A DNA stretch of 64,000 nt. It comes from Rhyacophila brunnea (Eukaryota > Arthropoda > Insecta > Trichoptera > Rhyacophilidae). Below are positions 33,517-46,100 of the stretch, one piece after another. The DNA lies in contig JAGYXB010000180.1 in NCBI GenBank assembly GCA_022495005.1, positions 62,001 through 126,000 on the forward strand, given 5' to 3'. Each line of letters begins with the position of its first letter. The first letter of the stretch is position 1. The translations under genes were made by a program, and so were the position numbers. Below the pieces are notes generated by a model. The model saw nothing but the letters and a program-made list of their open reading frames with translations, searched no databases and was not told the origin of the DNA.

Positions 33517-34469
33517 TACGATAAAGAGGAAGATTATGAAAATTATGTTACTCTAATATCAATGACTCACGCCTTTCGGCGGGCTGGTCACCCTCTCTCG
33601 GAAACACGGCGTATAAAAATGTTTTTACGACCCCATAACAACGCAAATGGAAAAAAATAAAATAATAAAACACAACATTTGGTAGGTGAAGGGTTAAGGG
33701 GTGTAATAATATAAGAAATCATACGTGTTTGCAAGAATGGCTCATGCATAAATAAAGAATGGTAGTAAATGGTGTAAACACTGGCATATTGTATTTTGAA
33801 TTTTAACCTGTGTGATGTATGCATGATAAAAATATAACAATGGATTTTAATTCGAATAAAAATATGCATATTACAATTTATATACTATATAGTAGCTTAA
33901 TAAAAAGTCCAGCAAACTCAATAAGTAAAAAGATGGAAATAAATTCTGTACCTAACTGAGAGCCAGAATCAAAAAGCAGCACTTTCGGAATTATTCATGT
34001 TCTTAAATTTATTATGGTTTTATTGTTTTAAAAATGTTGGGTTTATGTTATAAATAGACGCAAAATGTGAACAATGACAGATAATATTATATTAAATTAT
34101 CTGTACAATCTGTACTCATTTTCGGCAAAATTGTACTTTACGATACTCGCTCTGAGTTACAGAGATCGAAGTCGAAAAAATGTATTTATTCTCTCACCGA
34201 TGAAAGATTTACATAATAAATATGAGCACCTCTGAAACACACCGATTAAAAAAATATTTAGACGTTCTAAGTTATGCACATTTAATAGCAAAAATTCAAC
34301 ATTTATAAATATTGCGCGAATCCATTGAAAAAAATAGTTTAATGAAATTTGTGTTACTTATAATCAATTCACTGATCTGACAGGTGTATGATGTACCTAT
34401 TCATTTCATGTGTGTCGAATATTCTGTATTTTAAATTGTATTTATTTTTTCAGGCATCTCAGACATTCA
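33517..34469. other. No gene recognised
   Basis: AT-rich; the 93-codon minus-strand frame at 33588-33869 is rich in aromatic residues and has no family resemblance. Confidence 0.4.
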
Positions 34470-35170
34470 AATTCATTTTTTTTTTGTTACATACCGTGAA
34501 CATTACAAATTCCAAATTTAAGACGTTCACAACATGACATTTAAAAACAAAGAACCAGTGCCAAGAAGAAATAAATATATGCAATATCACAAAAACAGTA
34601 TGAAAAGTAAAGTAAAAGGTACAAAATTATAAAAAAATATATATAGATATATAAAAAACATAAATTATAAAGCATTGAAGGACACGAATGAGATAAGTGG
34701 ACCCTATTTTAAGAATTTATAAAACAACGTCCACCTAAACTCATCCTCATGTAGATGGAATATATCAATATGCAAAGCGATTTTGTTGAACAGAGTTATT
34801 GCTCTCCCAATTGGCATCACCAATGGCAGGTTAGTTCTGCTCCTCGGGAGAACAAACAAGTGATGCTCCCGATTTCTAACATTGTGATCACACGTTGACA
34901 CACAAGTCAATACTACCAAGAATGGCAGAGTTCTCATTTACACCACGTATAAGTTGAAAAAAATACGTGGCCAAATATTGATATCTTCTAGCATTTAAAC
35001 TATGGTATATAAGTATACCTAAGAGAAAGTCAGTTGGATAAAGCCACAGATAGTATCCATATAACCTCAAATAAAGGAGTCTCAAAAATTTCTTTTGAAC
35101 TCGCTCCACCATAAGGTCATATTTCAACTGATGGGGGGCCCAAACAATCGACCCACTCTCAAGCCGGCTT
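34470..35170 (-). mobile_element. Jockey/CR1-type LINE 3' end, family I (longest copy)
   Basis: The minus strand encodes VERVQKKFLRLLYLRLYGYY, LWLYPTDFLLGILIYHSL, YLATYFFQLIRGVNENS, then after a frameshift RNREHHLFVLPRSRTNLPLV and DIFHLHEDEFRWTLFYKFLK to a stop near 34704, followed by the 3' UTR. It is the most complete copy here of this C-terminal region; RT core and endonuclease are missing. Confidence 0.75.
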
Positions 35171-35776
35171 CTTATAAGGAATTATAAAGAATTTTTAATA
35201 CAGTAACATCCGAAAAGACCCGGGAAGTACGTAAGACGAAGCCTAACATTTGTTGTCCTGATAATTATGATATTTCGTGATTCATTCTGGCCATCCGTTA
35301 CTTCCCTTCGGACGATTTTTCGCGGCTTTACTTAAGAAGTTCATACCTTATTCATAATAACACTACAATCCATAGAATTGATAAGTCCTCAGGGAAGAAG
35401 GAAAAGGAATCAGATGACTCGTGTTGCAAAGGAACCTGAAGTGATATGATGGTGTTTTCCTTCATTTGTCTCCTTGCTGAAGACAAGATTTCTGTGCGGG
35501 GTTCCTGAGTAGGTAATATGCACAGCTGTTTCGTTCAAAGACCGTCATCTTGAAGGTAATTGTCATGGTGATTTACCTTCAGGGATATTATCAAGTTAAT
35601 ACACTATTGTAGGTATTGGATCATCTTATATAGGTATTATGTATTAGCCCTTATCAAATTGTAAAGTTGGGTAGGTATTTCAATCAGCTTTGATAGGTGT
35701 AACATACTCTAAAACTTGGAACGTCATATTATGACAGAACCATCAGTTAGAAAACGATCTGAATTAACTATAATGT
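35171..35776. other. No gene recognised
   Basis: 35290-35560 is GC-balanced but has no open frame worth listing. Confidence 0.4.
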
Positions 35777-35784
35777 GAGTATAC

Positions 35785-36623
35785 CAGTGGCGAAGGGTGG
35801 AGGTAGGCTGTAAGCAGCCGTGTATGTATATCTGCCATAAATTGTGCACACTATATTTGTTTTCACTGAACCAATACTACAATTTACAGACGGTGTTGGT
35901 TAGTTTTTAAAAATCAATTAAATCCTGCATAAACCAAACCATACTAGTTTTGGTATATTCTGGGCGATACGACAAAATTGTGCAAACTTTTGCATTCATA
36001 CTTACTTGTTTTCGTCGATTAGAAATACATATTACACATGTTGTTGCAACATTTTTTTTAAATTCATAGCCCTGCCTAAACTAAACATAAAAAATATATT
36101 TTTTTTTCGACCATGTCCGATCCTAATAGGATCATATGGGCCTCCACAGAGTAGAGGTTTGTATTAACAGATTTTGTTTTTTATGAGAAATGGATGTCAG
36201 CCACTTGCTCAACCTATTAGGTCCATACCCTGACTCACACACAAATTTAAAAACAATATGTGTACTTGCCAGACCCAGGATTCCAACCTGGGACCCACGG
36301 CGTGATAGTCCAACGCTTAAGCCGCGCGGCCACCGTGGGCGTTATTATTATTAAAAAATATTATTCTATCTGTAAAATATCCAAAGTTATGTATGATTTA
36401 ATTGCATGATTTTAGATATTTTATAGATAGACGAGTATTTCTTGACTGTTATCTATTACGGCTTGGTTTTTGCAGGGCTTAATTGAATTTTAAAAACTAA
36501 CTAACACCGTCTGGAAATTGTGGTTATGGTTCGGTGAAAACAAATACGTACCTATGTCTGACAAAGTTTAGTGTGCACTATTTATGGCGGATTTTAACAG
36601 CCTATCTCCACTCTTCGCCACTG
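35785..36623 (+). mobile_element. hAT-like MITE B, copy 5, with 8-bp target duplication
   Basis: CAGTGGCGAAGGGTGGAGG at the left and CCACTCTTCGCCACTG at the right. Flanks GAGTATAC (35777-35784) and GACTATAC (36624-36631) are an 8-bp duplication with one change. Interrupted by a SINE at 36095-36345. Confidence 0.8.
36095..36345 (-). mobile_element. tRNA-derived SINE nested in MITE B
   Basis: Read on the minus strand it starts with GCCCACGGTGGCCGCGCGGC, has a B box within CCCAGGTTGGAATCCTGGG, then the body shared with 2498-2640, and ends in a poly-A (poly-T at 36098-36108 on the plus strand). AAAAATATATT at the left and AAAAAATATT at the right are a plausible target duplication. Confidence 0.7.
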
Positions 36624-36631
36624 GACTATAC

Positions 36632-37237
36632 ACGTTGCATATAATGAATCACGGTAATAATACTAATAATATATACCAACTCCATATTGTTAATTTTATT
36701 TGTCAAAATATATTCATAGTGGAAAATGCCATGACCGTAAATTGATAACATTAATGGAATCTACATTTTATATTAATATACGAGTAATACCAAACTATTA
36801 TCAGTGACTATGCCGTGTGCATATTGTTTCTCTATTTTGCATAAAGGTGCGATTTCTAGTCATGTTTTACAACTTCAGTGCCACTATCTGCATTAAAAGG
36901 GACGAAATGAATATTGTTTAAATTTGAATTTGTACAATAAAGTGCCATTATTATTTAAAATAAACAACAAAATACATTTTTCTCTTCGGCATACGTGGTT
37001 TTTAAACTGACTATGTAATTTAATTTTATCATGCTATGAAAATATATCCGTCGTTTTAAAAACTATTGCCAATGGTCAGTGTTGTATTTAATGGGAGGGT
37101 TACCTCATGTATGTATTTGTTTTAAAATATTATATTAGAAACTTTTTAAGAGTTTTATAATATAATTTTGCAAGTACCTGAAAATAATATTTACCTATAC
37201 TTATAAACCTTATTCGCCAAGTGAATACGAATACGAT
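36632..37237. other. No gene recognised
   Basis: AT-rich, no motif. Confidence 0.4.
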
Positions 37238-37290
37238 ACCAAGGCGAATGGTGACTTTTGGAAAGAGGTAAGGTGTGGATATCAGAGAAA
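37238..37290 (-). mobile_element. Terminal fragment of the 47683 hAT family
   Basis: GGCGAATGGTGACTTTTGGA followed by AAGAGGTAAGGTGTGG is the reverse complement of the 3' end of the element at 47683-48583. Only ~50 bases are present. Confidence 0.55.
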
Positions 37291-37422
37291 AAAGAACACA
37301 CTTATCAGGAATACGTACCTACGGGAAATAAAAAAGTAATACAATATTACTATTGATTAATAGGTACACACGAATGACAACGACACAGTAATTCGATGTA
37401 ATTGCAATAGCTCACTGGCGAC

Positions 37423-37809
37423 CAGTGTTTCCAAGTCAAAATTTCAGTAGATTTTGAGATCTTTTTTCAGATAAATTCCGTTTTAACACGAAGCGCAATT
37501 AACGTCTCCTTTTTTTAGACAAAAATTCCTATCGGCAAAGTCGAGTAATTCCGTTTTTACACCTTAAGTAATTAACATATCCTTTTATTTAGACAAATCC
37601 ATATCGACAAAGTCAAATAATTCAATTTTTACAGCACCAAAGATAATTGACATCTCCTTTTTTCTTTTTTTAGACAAAAAAAATCCTATCGACAAAATCA
37701 GAAATAGGTATCAGTAGATTTCTTGAATTTCGAAAAAAATCAATAATTCCGTATATTGGCAAAAAATATCAGTAGATCTACAGAAATTTCAGTAGACATG
37801 GCAACACTG
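37423..37809. mobile_element. hAT-like MITE with perfect 8-bp target duplication
   Basis: 387 bp, CAGTGTTTCCAAGTC at the left and ATGGCAACACTG at the right; CTGGCGAC is duplicated exactly at 37415-37422 and 37810-37817. The interior repeats TTTCAGTAGAT and a CCTATCGACAAAGTCA-like unit several times. The ends resemble those of 5623-5841, the interior differs. Confidence 0.8.
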
Positions 37810-37889
37810 CTGGCGACATAAAATTGAGCGATACCGATGAGTTTAAATTAGGTACCTACTTACTTGTGTATTCTCCTAAACATTTATAC

Positions 37890-38719
37890 ATGTTACGCCA
37901 AATGTGCGAAATTGACTATTACATGAAATGGGCTAAATTTTGGCTAATTCATGTAATAGTCAAGCCTGTTGCCTTATTCATGAATTAGGTAAATTTTCTG
38001 CCGAGTACATGAATTCGCCAGGGCATGGAATTCCTAAACTGTCAACATGACAGTAGAAAAAGTAAATTTAATACGGATAGTTTTATTAGTTATAATTGGA
38101 CATAATATAATGTTTTTATTATTAGGTTAGGTTATGTTAGGTAAGGTTTTGAAATTCTGAATTATTCAACTGAATGTCCATTTTGAGGTTAGCTAATAAG
38201 TGTCAAGAAACTATCAAAAACATACAATCGACCATTGCTCGATCGATACCCAAGCACGAATCAAATCGCGAAAATACCTTTTAATAAAATTCATCTGTTA
38301 TCATATTTTAGTCCTAGTTTTTTTGCGCATAGTAAATGGATATGAACGTCATTGTAGTTATTGATTGGTATATTTTTATATTATAATCAATGACATTTGA
38401 CACATTTGGTTAGTTTGATTAGTTGCAAAAAACACCACCGGAGCGCGACCATCTATTTTGACCATAGATAATATACGTACATTTTGACCAATCCACGAGC
38501 ATTTCACACATTTAGTTTAGTTGCAAAAAATACCACCGTAGCGCTACTATCTAATTTGTCCAATGCATGAACAAGGCAGAAAAAATACTGCCGAATTCAC
38601 GCACTCACCAGATATTTTGTCTAATTCATGAATAAGGCAACGGGCTTGCATTTTTCATGATTTAGGCAAAATTTAGCCCATTTCATTTAATAGTCAATTT
38701 CGCACATTCGGCGTAACAT
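37890..38719. mobile_element. 830-bp element with ~110-bp terminal inverted repeats
   Basis: Left arm ATGTTACGCCAAATGTGCGA, TTGACTATTACATGAAATGG, CCTTATTCATGAATTAGG; the right arm is its complement ending TTCGGCGTAACAT. Inside, a ~65-bp unit with TTAGTTGCAAAAAA and ACCACCG is directly repeated at 38392-38464 and 38503-38562. No open frame; target duplication not certain. Confidence 0.75.
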
Positions 38720-38953
38720 ACCTACACATCAAAATTAATTTAATCTATATTTATTTATTTTATGTGATTGAATGCCATAGATTTTTTTTAATTATCTAAT
38801 TATTCATTATTTTAATAATAGGTATATTATACGCAAACATTTTAGGCTTACGCATCGGAGCCCATCGTTTACTATATACTGGGACAGACATACTGAGGTC
38901 ACGTGGCATAAACTCCATACAAAAAAATCCCGGTAAATAATTCAACAAATGTG

Positions 38954-39319
38954 TTAAGGCTCTTCAGCTGAGGCATGGTCTAAATCTAAAACGATCGTGA
39001 CTACGCGACGCGTAGATTGTGCAAACGACGCGTGACGAACAAAACATAATTTGTCATAAAAAGTCAGCGTGCGTCCATTTAATGTTATGTTTATTGTTTT
39101 ATTACTAATAATTCATTGGCATGTTTTCTTTTTCAAGTAAATAGGTAACGTTTTTAGTCATCTTTACACGATTTAAGAATGAGTTCCTCCGACGCCATCA
39201 CAAAACAAATTGACGTGCTCATAGGTCGACACTCGACTATCGCTTTCCGATTGGCAACGCTTGCGAAATTACGTCCCACCTATTGCTGAAAATTATCTGC
39301 CATTTCACTGAAGTATGAC
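38954..39319 (+). mobile_element. TTAA-flanked MITE, copy 4
   Basis: TTAA at 38954-38957, then GGCTCTTCAGCTGAGGC and the family interior to CACTGAAGTATG. The right TTAA is not preserved. Confidence 0.7.
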
Positions 39320-41210
39320 AGTGATGTCGCGCTGTGGCATATATATTTTTTTAAACCTTTTACACCCTAAACAGTTGCTGTAATCTGTATTTCTTTATAA
39401 TACATTCTTACTTTCCTACATATACCTACGACAGGTGTCGTTAGCAAATTAAATTATTTTTATAGAATATTATTGATTATATTATACATCAATATGCAAT
39501 TTAAAAAATATTTTTCTTAAAAATGTAGGCTCAGATAACCGCTAGGTTAGATCGCGAAATACTATCTATCAAGTGGATACGGTGAAGCTACAGGTGCTGG
39601 AAAAAATGTATATAGATCTAATAAATAGTTGATGATTTCATTTAAAAATTGAAAATTTTTTGATTTGGTCTTTAGCTTTAATTTCATTGATACTCGCTTT
39701 TATGACCTGGAACGACGCAAGAAGACTGGCTAGCGACAAGGATTCAGGCACCGTGTACTGTCTACATGCTCCAGCTAATGGGAGGACATTGCCGAATAAG
39801 ACAAATTTAATGTCAAATAGTTCGAAGAAATGTGATTAAAACGAACACAGATACACATTCTTTTCAATAATATATCTGGTGATGAATTTTCTAATCGGAT
39901 AATTTGTGGGATCGAATAATAATTATGGGCGAATAATGATCCGTATAATATAATCTTTAATCAACTGTAATACAATAATTATTCTTATGCTATGTTAACG
40001 AGTATGTACTGATTATGTATAACTATTTTATGATTTCATTGATGTAAATTTTAAACATTAATTTTTTTATTAATTTACTTTGAATGAAATTAAAGTGCAC
40101 ATATACTGGTGTTACATATTGTGTCGAAAATAATGTCATTGACCCTGTGCATACACAGCCATTTATTTTTATGAATATATATCTAGACCTAATAAAACGT
40201 AAAGATGGAGTACAAAAGAAATGATTTTTTTATGTTCGCAATGTGTCATTGAGCTCGTCGATGGACATAAAAGCTGACAAAATATTAAGTGTTTTCCTTG
40301 CGACTGCTATTTTTCCTTATTCCACAAAGGGGGTGTATTATTACTTTACATATTTTGTCAAAAAAGAAGATATATACAATATGGTACCAACTGTTAAGTG
40401 CAGCTTTACGAACCGGAGCGCTCGATAAATTTACGAAAATATTAACATAGCTATCCAATGTATGTGTATTTTATAAAAATAAGTGTGTAAGCTGGCTCTC
40501 ACATCTAAGCTCGTCTCGTCTACAACGTGTCGAATACGTTGATGTGACGTCATAGTTATTTAAAAAAAATACACAGTATCTCTTATGGACCTTCGCACAC
40601 TGCTGAAATAAAACATTTTAGTCTGAAGAAAACATCTGGAGGCACATGCCCGTTATATTTTCACGTTATATATTTTCGGGGCGATAATTTTGGGGATTGT
40701 ATGGACCGGAACGGCACTCCGGTCCAATTCGAGCCCTGGTATAGTGTAGAAGAAATTTAAATAAAATTACCATATAATATTATATGAGTGGTAGGTACGT
40801 ATGTCTGTATATTAATAGTGTGAAAATTTGGTGGCTAAAAAACAAAGCCGGTGATTTCTCGACTTTTTTTTTAAATTCTCGAAAATTTCTTGATCACCAC
40901 CTCGTATTGTCAATGTTGCCATAATGTAAATCAATTTGGGAAAAAATCATACCGTAGGATAAACCCATTCGCTGCCCCCTAATATTGAGAACGAATGTTA
41001 TGCCAGATACACCACAAAGTATTTTTTTACATAGTGATTTTGACTATAATTATTATGTATTTCTTAAAATTTTACATCGAAATTTATTACAAGTATGGAC
41101 AATGAATGCACTTTCTTGCGGATATTTCGGATGCCAACCCCCGTTCTCTCACCCAGGAACGAAAAATACGAAGTATTTAAGTGAATGGAAAATGTCTTCT
41201 TCTTCGCCAG
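39320..41210. other. No gene recognised apart from a LINE scrap
   Basis: 39708-39800 encodes TWNDARRLASDKDSG-like remains, resembling the 'TW..AR.LA.DR..WR' end of RTE-type LINE proteins. The rest is AT-rich. 40500-40740 is GC-balanced with no frame of note. A 61-codon frame at 40243-40428 and a 79-codon frame at 40985-41224 have no recognisable motif. Confidence 0.4.
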
Positions 41211-41286
41211 GACCTTATGACTGAGGATCGTAACCCGGAATATGTAGCTTTGGAACAGGCCACTGGAAGACCATTATTTGGAATTG
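41211..41286 (+). other. Candidate internal exon, unknown gene
   Basis: CTTCTTCTTCGCCAG (ending 41210) is a strong acceptor and GGTGAGTGC at 41286-41294 a strong donor. Between them lie 76 bases with one open frame, DLMTEDRNPEYVALEQATGR then PLFGI, ending in phase 1; the other two frames hit stops within a few codons. The composition is protein-like. No neighbouring exon was found on either side and the peptide is not recognised, so this may be one small exon of a gene with large introns, or chance. Confidence 0.4.
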
Positions 41287-42266
41287 GTGAGTGCGCAAGT
41301 AGGTACCTGAAGATGCCGAAAGGCGAATCCCGGGTCGTAAAAAATAACTCAAATGGACTAGTACAAAACTTAAATCAATTAAAATTTAAATTAAAATCAC
41401 ATCAGTCGATAGTATTAATTTAAAAAAAAAGAAGAGTTAAGTGTTTCTTTCATTTAACGACCTTCCCTAATGTTAGTAGGGTTGTTTCCTAGGCCAACCG
41501 GTAAATCCATGCGTAGCGCGTCACGCTACAATCCTCTTAAGATGAAAATGCATTTTCACAAGCGGTTTTATGCGTCTGGAGCGGCGTTTATAAGGAAGGG
41601 TGGTTTTATGGTCATGTCATCCCTTACTTGCATTTATACGGCGAACGGCAAGGCCGGACGAACAACAGGGTAGTAAATCATATTGACGGACCGTTATCGC
41701 TAAACCACCAGGCGTTACAAATTTACGAAAAAAGATTAAATTTTAGAAACATGTTTTTAATTTTATTGTAGGTATTTTACTCAATAATAAATATACCTAC
41801 ATACTGTTTTAGGGTGCAGGAATTAAAAAAATTGAAAAAATGAATATGTTTCAACGTATTTTACAAAATATCTTCCGTCACAATAACCGCAAAAATAACG
41901 TCTGGGTCGTTTAGGCCAGACTCCAGAGCAATTAGGTACCTACCTACATAGCAAGCTATATTATAATAATATTGTGTGTTCAAATTCCACTCGATCCCAG
42001 ATTATTTCCACAGTTTCTGAGGCTTTCCAAGTTATGTATAATGTAATAATATTAAATTTATATGATGGAATTTTGATTTTTAATTCAGAGATTTTCAATT
42101 CTTTTTTGTTGCGAACCTCTTGAAAGAGCTTGAAAATCTCGGGGACCCCTACCTGAAGGATACATAATATTAGGCTATAATAATTAATATAATGCTAAGC
42201 GGTGACATAATATAGCAACTTCCCACCATTAATTATGAAGACTTCATAGTATTTTTAGTAAAAGCA
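41287..42266. other. No gene recognised
   Basis: A GC-balanced part at 41480-41710 holds a 67-codon frame of basic composition without known motifs. Confidence 0.4.
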
Positions 42267-42718
42267 TTAAGGCTATACCTCAGTTGAGGCATGGTCTAAA
42301 AAGACCGTGGCTAGGCGATGCGCGGATTGCGGGTCGCGGGTGCAAATGACGCATGCCGAAAGAAATGTAATTTGTCATATACATCCAAAATGCGTCCATT
42401 TAATGTTCTGTTTATTGTTATAGAAAGCGGCCGTGCATATCCACGGTTGTGCATATATGACGGGTGGTGGTGGGCACTTTAACGTATGTTGTATTAATAA
42501 CAATAATAATATATTCATTGATATGTTTTCTTTTTAAAGTAAATGGGTAACGTTTTTAGTCATTTTTACACGATTTAAGAATTAATACCCCCGTCGCCAT
42601 CACGAAACAAATTGACGTATTCACATCTCGACGTTCGCTCTCAGAGCGCCAGCGAGTCCAAAATTTCGTCGCCCCTATAGTTGAAAATTATTTGCCGTTT
42701 CACTGAAGTATCGCCTTC
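42267..42718 (+). mobile_element. TTAA-flanked MITE, copy 5, with a ~70-bp insert
   Basis: TTAA at 42267-42270, start GGCTATACCTCAGTTGAGGC, end CACTGAAGTATCGCC; the right TTAA has decayed to TTCA. Compared with the other copies there is extra sequence at about 42421-42489 (GCGGCCGTGCATATCCACGG and GACGGGTGGTGGTGGGC). Confidence 0.7.
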
Positions 42719-43569
42719 AGTATCTACTGTGGTAATTTTATTATTGCTGCATGACTAATTTTTGATATACATACCTATAATCAGTTAATGCCGCAGGAGA
42801 AAATTTTGTTATCTCCGCGGAATTTATTCTAAAAAGGTGTAGGTATGTACAATTCGTTTCTTTTCCTTAATTAACCACCCTTAGATTGACCTTAGCAACT
42901 ATTTATATTGCCGATACTTATCTTGAGATGCAAGATTTATTTTAATACATTTCAATGACGTAACAATTTTACCTTCCTTGATTAAAGGTTCCAAGTTATA
43001 ATTTTTAGCAATATTTTGCGAGTCATAGCAGACCCCTACTGTTTCGCGAATCCTTTGATGGGAATCTGATTTACTAAGTACAGTTTTTTATTGTTTTCCT
43101 ATCTGCATAGTACTTCCATGTCATATCAATTGTATTATTATATTGGATACAAACGATATTAAATGGATAACAATATTTAATATGAAATGTTGTAAGTTTA
43201 GTAATATTCAAAAATTCCATTGTTATACTAATAGTAGCATGGTACTATACGAATTACTATAAAGATTTAAGCAGCTATGTAAGTTAGTACCTATTATACT
43301 TCACATTATAAAATTTAAACATGAATGGTAGAAAGTACTTGAACCAAAATTTTATGTGATTTGGGGTAACAAAGGTGCTTCTACGATATGTGACGATGAT
43401 TGTCCATAATACAATATATTCTTCACAATGAATCGGTGGGTAACTAAAATGACTTAACTGAACGAATATTAAAACTATTAATGACATCGTTTTATGGGGT
43501 GCATTCTTGTAAAACCACCGTGACAAATTACTTGTAAGATTAAGTCTTCAATGAGGACCGCCTTGTCTG
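42719..43569. other. No gene recognised
   Basis: AT-rich; an 80-codon minus-strand frame at 43284-43526 has no family resemblance. Confidence 0.4.
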
Positions 43570-43696
43570 TTATGCCGGGTCCACACTGGCAACATGTCGC
43601 GCGACAACCTCGTTAAATTTTACGATAAGTATGATAATTATCGTAAAATTTAACGAGGTTGTCGCGCGACATGTTGCTAGTGTGGACCCGGCATTA
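43570..43696. mobile_element. PIF/Harbinger-like hairpin MITE, copy 3
   Basis: Element 43573-43693 (121 bp), TGCCGGGTCCACACTGGC against its complement, inner CATGTCGCGCGACAACCTCG palindrome. TTA at 43570-43572 and 43694-43696. Nearly perfectly self-complementary, so it is a young or shortest version of the family. Confidence 0.8.
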
Positions 43697-43741
43697 GGCA
43701 TGATATCAAATCGTGGTGTTCTTATGATATATTTAAAATAA

Positions 43742-44220
43742 TTACAAGATAAAAAGAACTTTTTATACACCACGTTTTTAAATTTTCTGTTGAATCATAT
43801 AAACTTGACAATTCTATGTATTAATAAAACTTTTTATTGTACTTGATAGAAATACTGAATAAATATTATAGAATACAGAAATGTCATTTTGACATTTCAT
43901 ATTGATTTCCATGGTAACGCACGTAGGTATATATTAATAATTTAGTTGCTAGGACACACTTAGCAACCAATAATAGTGAGTACTAAATATTACTTTTAAC
44001 GATTTTTTTCCGAAACATACACAACAGAATTAACTGAAAATGAATTCAATTCTGCTTAAAGATGGCCAAAAGTATTAAAAGAATACATTGTCGTCGTGTT
44101 CTGATATATTCTAAAAGTTTCAAATGTCTAGCTAGTCGGGAAGTTAGATAACAATCTTGGACAAACAAGAAAAAAATTGTACTGCACAAACAAGAATCCG
44201 AGCTAATAAAAACGTGGTAA
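43742..44220 (+). repeat. Repeat family G, copy 3
   Basis: TTACAAGATAAAAAGAAC to ACGTGGTAA, uninterrupted; gives the empty-site sequence for the insertion in copy 1. Confidence 0.7.
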
Positions 44221-45010
44221 AAATAATAACGAATAAAAACTACCCACCAATGATTGAGATATTTATAGTTAAAGCTTTTAGCTGAATTCGAATAAGTTTG
44301 ACGTGTAGGTACACAATTTTAAAGTTTCTTCGTGAAATCGAGGTCGTTCATGCATAAAGCTCAAATTAGACCGCTTATATGCAAGCTGATTATCTGCTAA
44401 ACTCGTACCCCCGATTAGTGTAATTATCGACCCAACCTTCGCTGATCTTCGGTTGACAAGTGAACGAAAAATATGAAACTTTATATGTACCTATTTTGGC
44501 CACGATTCCGGCGATCGATCCAAAATGACATCAATCGGCTTTTGTATTTTCAATCAAAGTATTATACTTAGGTGTACCTTAATTACTAACCAGTGCCAGG
44601 ATCAGGAATTTATGAATTTTAGCAAGATGGATCGACGATAAAATAAAAAATAAAATATCAAAGTGTGTAGGTAGATCAGGGTGAATAAAATAATTCCTAG
44701 TGACTACAAATACCGTGATAACTGATAATGCACTATTCATAAAGAATATAATATTATAATAATGCATGAACAAACGTGTCAAAATAGTTAAAAATCTTAA
44801 AATGTGATTGCATTTCATGAATTTATAATATTCATTTGAGATTACAAGTACCTATATATTATTTAAAATACTGATATTTTCTTATCATTTGGGTATCTCT
44901 TCGAATATATTTTTTAAAAATTTGCATCATGCCATTAATGATTTATTGTAATTTCAACACATAGGTACCACAAAATCCGTTACAGTTTGTTTCTAGTTTA
45001 GATTAAATAA
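44221..45010. other. No gene recognised
   Basis: AT-rich sequence between two G copies; no frame of interest. Confidence 0.4.
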
Positions 45011-45460
45011 TTACAAGTTAAAAAGAACTTTTTATATACAATGTTTTTTAAATTTTCTGTTGAATCATATAAACTTGACTAGCTTAAACGATCAAAAAAA
45101 AATTGTGCTTGTTGGAAATACTGAATAAATATAGAAATTGATTTCCATAGTAACGCTCGTATATATTAATAATTTAGTTGCTAGGACCACAGACCCCTAG
45201 CAACCAATAATAGTTTTACTTTTTACGGATTTCTTCGGTAATAACTTTTCATACAAAACAGAAATAACTGAAAATGAATTCAATTCTACTTAAAGATGGC
45301 TAAAAGTATTAAAAGGATGCACTGAAATGGTGTTCTGATATATTCTAAAAGTTTCACATTTCTAGCTAGTCGGGAAGCTAGTTAAAAATCGATTGCAAGA
45401 TTAGTACTGGATAAACAACCACCGGACAAACAAGAATACGACATAATAAAAAAGTTGTAA
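45011..45460 (+). repeat. Repeat family G, copy 4
   Basis: TTACAAGTTAAAAAGAAC to AAAGTTGTAA; lacks the TGTCATTTTGACA segment that the other copies carry. Confidence 0.7.
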
Positions 45461-46100
45461 AATGTCTGGAATTGGCGTAAACGCTTCTTTTAAAATCAAA
45501 TTTACTACCAAATATCGTTAGAATTATTGTTCGATTATAATTAGTAAATTATTGTGACCAATTAATTATGACCAACGTATACATCTAGGTACTTACATTC
45601 ATTCAATTATTGTAATAAGTATGTGACATTTTGCTTTTAAAACGTTGTCTGAGATCGTATGACTGCCAAAACAGTTGATTTCCGTTCAACCGAGTATCTG
45701 AGTACATATTTCTGACTTTCTGAGTGAGCAGTCGCTATTTTATGTTCTTTTGTGGTATCCAGGGAAATGGAGAAGGTATGTTATATAGGTACTTGGGAAA
45801 ACTGATATTGAATCCGGAGCTCCCGGATGGAAGGCCAGCACCTAACGCACTGCACCACGAGAGCCGCATGGTGTTTATTAAGTACCTACCATAAATCTTC
45901 GGAAATTTGGTAGGACATTCAATAAAAACTACACTTTTGTCGTTCAACTCTGTGACTATTAGTTACTATTGTCCTAATTGGGTAGAACACATGTGGTTAA
46001 ATTAGTAAATCAGTATGCCGGAATTCGATGGATGCAAGTTTAAATCCTATCCAGCGCTATATTTCTAGTATATAGGTGTGTAAGTGAAGGCAAAGGACCG
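45461..46100. repeat. Two tRNA-derived SINE remnants
   Basis: 45800-45880 on the minus strand reads GCGGCTCTCGTGGTGCAGTG, then GGTGCTGGCC and GAGCTCCGGATTCAATATC, an A box and B box pair of a different SINE family. 45957-46060 on the plus strand has AATTGGGTAGAACAC and GCAAGTTTAAATCCTATCC, similar to the SINE at 9122. Neither forms a good tRNA. The rest is AT-rich without genes. Confidence 0.5.

Noticed and set aside
38124..38155. Interstitial insect telomere repeat (TTAGG)n
   Set aside because: Only two imperfect TTAGG units within GTTAGG-like sequence inside a TIR element; the same motif at 16180 is also inside a repeat.
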